64,000 bases of DNA from Armigeres subalbatus. Taxonomy: Eukaryota; Arthropoda; Insecta; Diptera; Culicidae. The notes beneath the pieces are model-generated. The model was not told the DNA's origin. It saw only the letters and a program-made list of their open reading frames with translations, and searched no databases. The stretch lies in contig NC_085140.1 in the NCBI RefSeq assembly GCF_024139115.2, forward strand, positions 436,627,260 through 436,691,259. Reading direction: 5' to 3'. Position 1 is the first letter of the stretch. Every line of letters starts with the position of its first letter. The translations under genes were made by a program, and so were the position numbers. This document shows positions 22,601 to 34,600 of the stretch, one piece after another.

Positions 22601-25600
22601 AATCAAAATGGTACATTTGTTATTGATAAAGTATTGCATGTCAATATGTTTCCTAGAAGCTTTGATAAAACTCTACCGTACCACGTATTCCAATTCCATA
22701 ACTTTTCGACGGTCTTATCGGATATGAAAATTTGGCTACTATGAATGCCAAAATCGATACCGGTAGCCATGAACTTTCGATTGGAAATATAAAATATCCT
22801 TTAGATAAATACTATCCAAGTTCCATGAACTTTCAGGAACAAACGGAAACCCTCATAGAGATACCGACTACTGCAGACGGGGCATTTCTCATTGAGGAAG
22901 AAATTAATTTGACGACAGGTGTCACATTACGACCTGGCCTTTATGCGGCTAGAAATAATCGTGCCACTGTACACTTGTTTACTACTAGGCAAGCCAAACT
23001 GGAGAGATTAAAACCTTTTGAGAATGAACGTTTCTTTCTCAACCAGCATGAAACTGTTCCGCAGCTTAACTTCCCTGCAGAACATTTGAATAAAGAAGAG
23101 GTTAAATTATTAGCCAAAACTCTTCGGCCCTTCAAGAGTGTTTTCTTCCATGATGGACAGAAATTGGATTTCACCCATCAAGTAAAGCACAAAATAGAAA
23201 CCGGTGAAAGTAACCCCATTCACCAACGAACTTACAAGTACCCATACCATCTACGGGAAAAGTAAGTGAGCAAATTCAGAAAATGTTGGAGACTGGAATC
23301 ATAAGAGAATCCTCTTCTCCATGGACTTCCCCGATCTGGGTGGTCCCAAAGAAAACGGATAATTCAGGTATAAAGAAATATCGCGTAGTTGTAGATTATA
23401 GGAAACTGAATAAATTAACGCCAGCAGATAGATATCCTATACCCGAGATCAGCGAGATTTTGGATCGTCTCGGAAAAGCACAATACTTTTCTTTACTCGA
23501 TTTAGCCAGTGGTTTTCACCAGGTAGAGGTGGAGCCGAACGATATTCCAAAGACGGCATTCAATGTCGACAATGGAAAATACGAGTTTTTGAGAATGCCG
23601 TTCGGGTTGAAGAATGCGCCCGCGACATTCCAACGTTTAATGGATGCTGTTCTACGAAAACATCTGGGGATAAGATGTTTCGTCTATATGGACGACATCA
23701 TTATCTTTTCAACTTCTTTAGATGAGCATATGAAGGACATTCAGAAAATCTTACAAACCCTTAAAGATGCTAACCTTAAGGTACAATGCGATAAGTCTGA
23801 ATTTCTTCGTAAGGAAGTAGAATTCCTTGGACACGTCGTCTCTACAGACGGGGTGAAACCGAACCCAAAGAAAGTTGAGGCAATTAAAATTGGCCTTTAC
23901 CGAAAACATCAAAAGAACTAAAGTCGTTTCTCGGAACAATCTCCTACTACAGAAGATTTGTACCAGGATTTGCAAAAATTGCAAAACCAATGACTAGCCA
24001 ACTTCGTGGCAAGAATAAATCAATTACTACCAATCCTGAATATGAATCTGCCTTCGCTAAGTTAAAGGATATCATGAGTACAACACTACTCTTGAGTTAT
24101 CCAGACTTTAACGAACCGTTCATACTAACTACCGACGCATCAAACTATGCTATCGGCGCAGTATTGACGCAAATGGTAGATGGACACGAAAGACCAATTG
24201 CGTACCTTTCGCGAACACTGACAAAAGCAGAGGAAAAGTATTCCGCAACTGCGAAAGAACTTTTAGCTATCTATTTCGCTGCAAAGAAATTTCGATTATA
24301 TTTGTATGGTAGAAGTTTTACTATTTACACGGACCATGAGCCATTAACGAAGGAAATTAAATTAACAGATGCAACAGGACGAGTAACTCGTCAACGGTTA
24401 TATCTGGAGCAATTCGATTTCCAATTGGTTTACAAGAAAGGAAAACAAAACGTGGTAGCCGATGGATTATCTCGAATACCTCGCGTGGATGAATCTGAAA
24501 TAAATTTACAAACCATTTTAGAAAACGAAGTACATGAAAACGATCCTATATACGGGATCCTATATTTTATCTTTTCAGGTTATAGTAGACACGTATTCCA
24601 CCAGGAGGAATATACCGAAGAACAACTATTGAATATTCTTAAAGCTCATTAATCTCCAAAAATAACAAATGGAATCTTTGCCCCACCTAATATTGCAAAA
24701 TTGTGCTCTAAAATTCTAGATAAACATTTCAAGGGAATGCGAGTACAATTCTGCAATCTTAAGCTACCAGATCTAATTTCTAAAAAAGACCAAGACGAAT
24801 TTGTTCGTAAGAGTCACAACTTTAATCATAGAAGTTGGAAACTCACATATGAAGAGATTCGTCAATCAGTCTACTTCCCAAACATGTCTTCAATTGTTAG
24901 GACCTTTGTAAAAAATTGCTGGGATTGTAAATACGCTAAATATGAGCGTCATCCCTTTAAAATTCCAATCACACGTAGAATCTATGAAAAACCTTTAGAA
25001 AGTCTATTCATGGACGTCTACGTGAAAGAAAACGAAAAGTTTCTAACAATTATAGACTCCTTTTCCAAATTTGCGCAAATTTACAAAATCCTTCACGAAA
25101 CTTCAGAAGAAATCATCGAAACGCTCATGCCACTTATTTCCGCAGTCAAAATTTTAAGGAATTTCTAGAAACCCATGGTGTTGCCGTTCACTACGCTAGT
25201 AGTAGCAACAGTAATGGCACCATCGAGAGGTTCCATAATACACTTTTAGAAATGTATATGGCCAACCGCAGGAAATTCGACCAACTTTCACTTTACCAAG
25301 GACTGTCCATGACGACTGCCCTTTACAACGACACAAAACATGCCACGACGAATTTAGCACCGAGACAGATAGTATTTGGAAACTCGACGTCATTAGACTT
25401 ACAGGACATTAACTTAACAAAACAACGCACTATTATTATGACAGCAAGAGACAATATTGTATTTGAGGCTAACAAACATAATTCCAAAATTAAAATACAG
25501 GACAAAGACTATGAGGATATTGAAGACGATACGGTTTTAGTTAAGACGAAGGAAAAGCCTCTCCTTTTAGCAACCGATATAGACTAGTAGATATCAAAGA

Positions 25601-28600
25601 ACAAAACGAAAAAACAATTATAGACGCAACAGGAATCAAAATTCATAAAAAAGATACAAAGAAGTAACAAACTGACTAAAACTTGCTTTCCGACTTCCTT
25701 ACAGATTATGGCTCGGTATACTGACGCAGACGACTCTAACGGATTTAAGACTACACGATGTAAAACAAAATCCAATCATAATGATTCCCTTAGGAGAAGC
25801 TAGGATCAGTAACAGCTTTTTCAGAATAATGCATCCGATAAACCTTACCACCATTGAATCGACAATAGATGTGTACAATAATGTAGCCCAAACCGGAAAG
25901 CTTAATCAGACCTTTTCGAGTTATCTATCAGGAGAAAATAGGCAGAAATTATCTGTTGTTCAATAGAATTAGGCCACAGCGAATCAAACGATGGGAATCA
26001 TTAGGTAGAGCGTGGAAATACATTTCTGGAAGTCCAGACGCCGACGATCTTAAAGTCATAAACTCTTCTCTAAACTCCTTGGTAGATGAAAATAATAAAC
26101 AAATTCAGATAAATCACTTGTTTGAGAAACGTATGAGAAACTTGACAAAAACTTTCAATTCACTGTTAGATAACGAGCAGAATTTGGAAAAAGTAACATT
26201 CGATAGTTTAGACTCTTTGAATTTCATATTTCAGATTGATGAATTATTATACTATTTAGAGATAATTGAAGAATCTATAACACTAGCCGGACGAAGCATC
26301 CCGAGCAGCCGCATCATCCACCCTGAAGAACTTTCGGTTATTCGCCATACCCTCAACGATAACGGTTTTCGATTGAACTCGGTCGACGATATGTTGAACA
26401 TTGCTAGCGCGTACGCAGTATATAACAACGAGATGTTCATGTATATACTCAAAATACCAAAAATCAAGGATGTGCAATACAAAATTGGTTTGATTGAACC
26501 CGTAATTGCCAATAATTTACGAATTCATCTCACGGCACAATTTTATATTGAAGGACAGAACGTATTTATGTCAAAAAACCCGTGTCCAAAGATGAAAGAT
26601 CTCTCTATATGTTCCTCCAGCAACTTGGAACCGCCTACGGAGTGCATTCAACAATTAGTTTCAGGACAACACACAGCCAAATGTCCTATGGAACGAATTT
26701 ACGAAGCTAAAACTATTCGTAAAATCACAGAAGGCAACATCATGGTTACAGGATCCAACATTACACTTTCATCAAATTGTTCATCCGAACGATTACTCAA
26801 TGGGTCATTCCTCATACAATACTCCAATTGTACTGTGAAGCTGGACGACGAGGAGTATGCTAACTCCGACATGGAAATTCAACCATTCATCCCTACCACA
26901 GGAATTAAGGTCAGTCCAACTATACTGATAAACAATATCCCGTTACAGCATCTGCAAGAGATGCATTTAGAACACAGAAACCAGATAGATCATCTCAACT
27001 TAACTACGAACAATCTGCATTGGAAACTACATATGTTTGGATGGTTAACCTCATTATCAACAACAGTTATAATCATATGTATCCTGGGCCTGATCATAGC
27101 CATCATCTTTAAAATATTTAGTTGGAGAAAACATCTCACACTTAACACAAAAGAAGATATTCATATCAATTTCAGCCTAGCAACTGATGGATGTCCTGAG
27201 TCAAGAGATATACCACTTATCCCACAGCAATAGAAGAAAGCCGAGGACGGCTTTCAAACTAAAAGGTGCCACTCAGGTGCACCAATTGCAGTCAGACAAC
27301 GTGGACGACCCAAACTGCTAGATCAGCAGTTTGTACATTATAAATAACCCGCGAACGCGTGGCGCGTTCTCTTTCCTTTGGCAGCTTTGGACAATCACCG
27401 GTGGTGCTGTATTGTGTTAGTATTATTAATAAAAGTGTTTTAGAGTTACTAAGTCTTTTTTAAAAAGTGAATCCGTATCACGATTCCCATAAGTTAGTAT
27501 TTGGCCGTTTCTTTCCAATTACTGCAGCGCCTCTGGTGGCCGTACCGAGAAGTAAAATACATCACATCGTTGCGGAAGGTTTGTTTGATTTATGGTGAAA
27601 GTTTCATCAGTATTGATGATCACGTTCAAAAGTTATCGAAAATGGAACGTGAGAGATGGGAAAAAATTTTGCACACTAGCGTTGGAAATTCAATATTGTC
27701 AGGAGGAATGATTTCAAAGTATCTAAAATTAGCGAAATTGACTGTAAAAACTGTCAAACGTTTTCGGGAAACACTATTGCTGGATCGCGTAGAACAAAAC
27801 AATCGTAGAAACGGAACATACGACCAGAAACTACAAATGAAAGTCTGCAGAGCCATTTTTGGATTTCCTTGCGTAATTTAGCGAAAAGGTTCTCTGCGCC
27901 GTACAGCACAGCTCAAATAATCTGTCGGCGCGAAGGTTTCAAGTCGTATGATGTCTGAAACGTTCCAACAGGACCCTGAAACAGAACCTAGTTGCCAATC
28001 ATCGCGCTAGAATGCTGGTCGAGCAAGTTCTGACGAAATACAATTGATGTATTTTGATGGACAATGAAATTAATATTAAAATTGACTTTCAATTCCCGGG
28101 ACACAAGATTTACCTTGCCAAAGGAAGGGTAATGCCCAAGGAAAATTCAAATATGTATATGCAGGCAAGATTGCTCACAAATTAATGGTATGTCAAAGCA
28201 TCTGCAGTTGTGGAAAGAAAACTAAAGTTTTCATCACTGGAGCGACCATAAATGGGCAAATATACAAGGAGGAGTGTCTTCAGAAGCGATTTTTGCCATC
28301 CGTTAAATTATACGACTGTCCGGTGTTGCTTTGGCCTGACTTAACAAGCTGCCATTACAGACGGGATGTAATGGAATGGTATGAACCGAATGATAATGAC
28401 GTTATTGAAAAAACTATCAACCCACCAAAATGCCCAAATTTTTGTTCCAACGAAAAATATTAGGCAATTATCATAGGGAAACTTGAGAAATGGTGCAAAA
28501 CAATCAGAAAACCATCTTATATGGAGAAATGGTGTGAAAAAATGGCAAATTAAGGTGGTTATACAACAAAGCCACAAATCGGCCATCTTGGAAACCACGT

Positions 28601-31600
28601 GCCTTTTCTTGTGATTTTTCAAGAACACGAATTGAGAAAACCACAATGCCCATGGGGATGAAACATCCGTAGATCGTTTGCTTACTTGTGCTGAACAATC
28701 GACTTTAATTTCAGCATTGTACGAAAATTATTACGCCAGATTTGAACTTTTGATAATAGGAGTAGAAAACCGTGTGGTGAATTTGAAATTCACCACATGG
28801 CTTGATTGTATAATCACCTCAAGTTGACCGTTCTACTGTGCAAAAAATAACGAGTGGTATTGAGAGAAAAGTCCGAGAATTCATCCGAAATGCCAATTAA
28901 TCTTTTTTCTATATTTTTTCCTTCAAATTTTTTTAAATTTCCTGTATAATAAAACCTGAACCACCTTTTCATGTACTTTTTCGGCAAAGAAATGTCTAAT
29001 TTCGTGCGGCCAAATTTTAAGTGGATCAAGCTTTATACGTAAAGGCTATAGGATCACTCCAAAACCGAACTTTTGATAGAAGGCTCGGAGACCCATAGTG
29101 TTATATACCAATCGACTCAGCTCGACGAATGGAGTTGATGTATGTATGTGTGTATGTATGTGTGTGTGTGTACAAATATGTGAAACACACCTTTTGTACT
29201 TAGCATTATCCGATTTGCTAGCACCAAGTTACAATCGACGGTCTAGTTGTTTCCTATTGAAAATTGGCCCGATCGGTCATTGCGTTTCAAAGTTATTAAA
29301 AAAACATTGTTTTTTGCCAAGGGAAAAAAAATTTCAAAGCGAAAAATAAATTTTTTTTTCAAGGATTGCAGCAATGCATTCAAATGACATTCAAATGGAT
29401 ATGAATTGATGTAAAAAGTAAAATATATCCCCCTAAAGTGCTATTTCGACCTCTCTTATGTGTTTTTCTTATTTTTTTAATGTGCGGGAAAGGCACCACC
29501 AACGCTAGATGGATTTATTTGGGTTTTTTCTCCTGGCAAGACAGCGAATTAGTGTTATTTCTCATTCCATAGATCGCATCACTTACCGAAGTGAATCCAG
29601 ATATATTATACTTTGTAACTAAAACGATATCCTATCCCAAGACAATCGTGGAGATGTCTCTTACTAGAGAGAAGGATTAACAATCCTTCCCTTCCTGTAT
29701 AACCGTAAGGATGTGGCCGTGGACTCCCGAAACGTGTACATTGAGAATGGGTAGCTAGTACAATTTCGCAAGTTCTAGTCAATCACGGAGTAGCAAGTAC
29801 GAATTGTGTTCTCATAATGCTTAATGAATACCAAATAGAGGACCTCTCCTTTGACCTGCTCTAGGATGATACGGAGCGTGAAACAATGGTCCACACATGA
29901 TCTTCCAGGTGGAATCTTGCCTGCTGTCGTCGGAGAGTCGTGTTCATCTTCCCATGTATCCGATTCGTATATACGCACTTACACACATAGACATACACTC
30001 ACACAGAGACATAACCTCAATTCGTCGAAATGAGTGGATTGGTAATATCGACACAGTTGTTTCATAAGGGCGAATGTCGCAAACGATGCCTTTTCCTGCA
30101 AATTCCTCACCTACTAAGACCGTTCTCAGGCAATAACCACTTGGAACTGGTGGCGCATCGCGACTTTTATCGAATGGAGGTGGAAAATACCACCAGAAGT
30201 CTCTAATCTTTCTGAAATCAGCTGAAGAAGTCAATGTTTACGTTTGCGGCTTTCGCCCTTATGAAGCAACAATGTCGATATAACACGTTTTATCCCTTTT
30301 GACGTTTTGTCCCTTTCGTCCTTTTTTTCCTGTATATTATGCTTCGGATGGATACTTCAATCCTGTAATGATGTGGCATCGGAGTTGACGAGGCTAATGT
30401 GTCGCATCTTTGGCGGCTCATGTCGAGATGATGATAGTTGGTCGAGCGTCGAAACTTGAAGAGATTGCTGCAAGTGCTCGAATCAACATTTCAGTTGATT
30501 CGGTGAGTAACTGACCCGTCGCGTCTGTGGTATCATCAGATTCCTTCTTGTTCTAATCAGGCGGCGCTTTTTCCTTCGTCGGCCAGGGGGTTCCACCCAC
30601 CCTCGCTTGTCCCATCTGTAGCAGCATTCAACTTTCTTCTCCAAAGCCCCGTTTACGGAACTCTTATTTGGCTGCTTTGGTTCTTGTCCGCTCCATCGCG
30701 ACCTCTACGCCCAATCTTCAATCCATTCTTTCCGCTGAGTGCGCAGCTCACTCGCTTGTTACGATAAAAGAATTCTTGATGGCCTTCCACTGCTCTTCTA
30801 AGTCTTCTACACTGCCACCTTCCGGAACATCCGCTGCTTGAGTTCCAAATTCTTAAACGAACGATCTCTTCACAGCTGGAACCCGCCCAATGCGTACTTG
30901 TATCTCGCCCATTAGAAGGAGGTGGTTAGACGCGATGTCAGTGCTACATTAATAAGTGACATTCAGAATTATATGAAATATTACATTTTTCTTCTTCTAC
31001 TAGGGGTAAAAAATAAACAAGGAAGTCGTGTTGTCTTAGTCAAAACAAGTGCCATAATTCCATTAGCTTCCAGATCAACAATAAGTAGGGTAAAACGACC
31101 TATTATGGAGGGGTTAAGCACCGTGTCAAAACAAAATTGATTACAAAAATTCTTCAAAAATTACCTGTTGGTCGATTTCCACATTGTAGTAGTTGAATAG
31201 GATGCTCGTTAACTATAGTTTTGTAAATATTACGTCAATTGTGCTGTACTTATGCTGTTTTGTTTTTATCACAATAAAAACAAACTACCGCAATAATAGG
31301 ACGCAGTTGCCTATCGTTGCGATATTTTTTGAAGGTCAGTCCTATTGTTGCGGTATTGCATGTAATTCTTATGGGGAGAGATACCGCAACAATAGGACCT
31401 TAGCACTACCGCAATAATAGGCTCAAAGGATTCAAATTTTTAACGAAAAATGTTGATTTTTCATCATTTTGAACGGAATTTTGTCAAACAAAAGCTGTTC
31501 TAGTCGTTAATCCGAAGAGTTTTAGCGTACCCACAATTGTTTTCAATGGTACTATTTCCAGAATAGACTACTTTAACACTACCGCAACATTAGGGCATAC

Positions 31601-34600
31601 CACAACGATAGGACATTTTACCCTAATGTGCCCGAGCCACCTTTAAAGTGATACGCGTGTCATATAACTCATCTGCAGTAGGTTATGGTCAAATATGCAT
31701 GATTTTCTACCGGATATCCTAAGAAGAAAATGTCAATAATATATTTAACAATTAATCACAATTTTTTAAAGTTTTTTTTTTAAGCGGTCAAAGTGTCTTT
31801 TATTATGGAAATATCATAATAAAAAAAATCTCGGATAACAATAGCTTTAAAACCGTCATACTCATAGCAATCACAATCGTCTTTCATGTTTGGCAGTTAA
31901 CTTGATAAGAATCAATAGTAAAAACTGATGCTTGAATCAATCGAATTGCAATACAGTTCATATAGCGTCATTTGAGATCATTTCCCTCACATGCCACGCT
32001 CGATTTATTTACCACAACCCGTTAGTAAACAGCAATTGCATGGCCATAAAACGGGTTATTCTCATTGCTACTTTGTGTGAGATAACACACCGAACGCCCC
32101 CACGAATCGAAATACAGACAACGCAGCTGGCTATCTACCGTAAATGACAAAAACGCGTCCAACTCAGCAGAAAGATAACACTTGCGAAGTACCTACCTAG
32201 TGGTTGCCGCCCGTCATCGCTGTCAAACGTTTCGTAGCGGAACCCGCACGATCCATACTGCCTGTTTGGCTTCTACAGCTGCCAGCTGGTCTACGCCGCG
32301 CGCCGCCGGCCATATAAGTGGAGTCTGCCTCCACCTCGAGAAGCATAATGATTATTTGCATTGACTGCAAATTAATTCACGAACACACTCGCATTTCTTC
32401 TGCTTGGGATCTTCTATGCTGCTTGTCCTTATGAATAAATTAGATCCAATTTGAGCCTGCAGCAATGAATACAGAAGAAATGGTGACGACGTCGACAACT
32501 TAGCACTTGTAAGTAGACGACTTCATCAAGCGCGGGGGGTATGGTCGTTAAAACGTGTTGGACCTCCTTGAAGTAGAGGCTTGCGCTTGAGTCATTACGG
32601 GCAGAGTAGATACGTTGTTTTCTTATCGAATTGCTATTTTATAGGATAGGGTATTACCTCGTAAAGGCTTGATGCGATTTCGCGCTGGTGAAAAAAGAAG
32701 CAAAAGTATAACCAGCATCCATCATATCAAGCGATGCGTGAAATTGTCGTTTAAATTGATGTCTTGATAAGTTCGTAATATTTTTATTATTTATCTGCAG
32801 TTATAAAATAGTTTATAGCATTGTTCTATTTTATTACCTAAAAATAGTCGAATTAATAGGGGCTCTTCAACCTCAATTCATTCGAGAAAGATTTTACCGT
32901 TGATGTCTTATTATGATCTGTGCTGTCGTCGGGCGACAATGGGTCAAATGGGAGTGAGAATGGGTCACTGTTTTAACTACGTGCAGACTATTACCCCCAA
33001 TAACGGTATATGTTATTATTTATTTAATCAGACTAAGGCCGAAGTGGCCTGTGCGGTATATAAGAGTCTTCTCCATTCGGCTCGGTCCATGGCTACACGT
33101 CGCCAACCACGCAGTCTACGGACGGTCCGCAAGTCATCTTCCACCTGATCGATCCACCTTGCCCGCTGCGCACCTCGCCTTCTTGTGCCCGTCGGATCGT
33201 TGTCGAGAACCATTTTCACCGAGTTACTGTCCGACATTCTGGCTACGTGCCCGGCCCATCGCAGTCGTCCGATTTTCGCGATGTGAACGATGGATGGTTC
33301 TCCCAACAGCTGATGCAATTCGTGGTTCATTCGCCTCCTCCACGTACCGTCCGCCATCTGCACCCCACCATAGATGGTACGCAGCACTTTCCTTTCGAAA
33401 ACTCCAAGTGCGCGTTGGTCCTCCACGAGCATCGTCCAGGTCTCGTGTCCGTAGAGGACTACCGGTCTAATTAGCGTTTTGTAGATTGTCAGTTTGGTAC
33501 GGCGGCGAACTCTATTCGATCGGAGCGTCTTGCGGAGTCCAAAGTACGTACGATTTCCAGCCACTATGCGTCTCCGAATTTCTCTGCTGGTGTCACGGTT
33601 TAACGGTATATGTATTTTATGCAAAATTGTAAGAATAGTTTGTCTTTGTGTAGCAATGTTAGGGGCCGTACACATATTAATAAAAATATAAATATAAATA
33701 AAAAACCATTTGTATGAAAAAAATCTTACATGGGGGGAAGGGGGGTCGAAAAACCCAGAAAAATTGCTTACGTAATAAGTGTACGACCCCTTAAACATAA
33801 TTATACACCCGAGCAAAGCTTGAGAGCAAAACGAATAATTGTATAGCGAAACAAAACGATAAATGTATACCAGAAAAATCTTACTGTGACATCAAATCAA
33901 AAACTATTCCTGCTATCGATGAGAGCAAATCGAAAACTGAATTTGATATTGGTTCCGATGATAAAATAAGTACACAGTTTGATGTCAGATCAAACAATTT
34001 AGAAATCTACAGCAAAATGACATCAAAATATGTAATCAATCAAGATGATTCATATTTGAAAACAAATTATGATTTCAGTTTGATATCAAAATCAAAATGT
34101 GTTTTCTATATGCTCTCATTATGTTTTCAGACTTTGCTCGGGCACGCATAGGGTTACTGATGGTATTCCCGGCAGGGATCAGTCGAAACAGGCTAAAAAA
34201 TCAAGGATATAAACTTCATTGTTTTGCCAGAACTCCTCCGTAATCGTGTGTGCTCACTCGAGAATTTACGATGCAGCTAGTTGAAATTGAACCTAAAGAT
34301 GCAATTATTACTTTAGAAGGGTGTACGAAGCGCAATAGCCTGCCGATACCCATCGCATTAAGAAAGAATATATGTATTGTCATATACAGAAGGATACAAG
34401 GTTCTAGTACAATGTAAGCTTCTTATACATTGAACCGGTGCCAGCGAAAGTGGTACATAAACCATTTTTGTCAATTTTAGACACCAACGGATTCTATTTG
34501 CAAAGATCTAGTAAGGGAATAACGAAAAAGTGATTTTTGGCAACTAAATCTCGAGATATGCACATTTTATTTTCTGGTATATATCACAATGGCCATTTCG

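Larger units (their letters stand above)
21170..27493 (+). mobile_element. errantivirus-like Ty3/Gypsy LTR retrotransposon, coding-defective
   Basis: 6.3 kb in the same orientation as AP-1gamma. Order: 5' LTR, tRNA-type primer site, gag, protease, reverse transcriptase, RNase H, integrase, env-like gene, 3' LTR. The env-like third gene places it with insect errantiviruses (Metaviridae). The two LTRs differ by a single T in a homopolymer, yet every long gene is interrupted by stops, frame changes or deletion. No target duplication is visible at its edges. It is treated here only as a degraded genomic copy. Confidence 0.93.

Noticed and set aside
25956..27233. domesticated env gene
   Set aside because: Although open for 425 codons, its upstream part is in another frame and it lies inside a young LTR copy between matching LTRs; no sign of host selection can be judged from one sequence.
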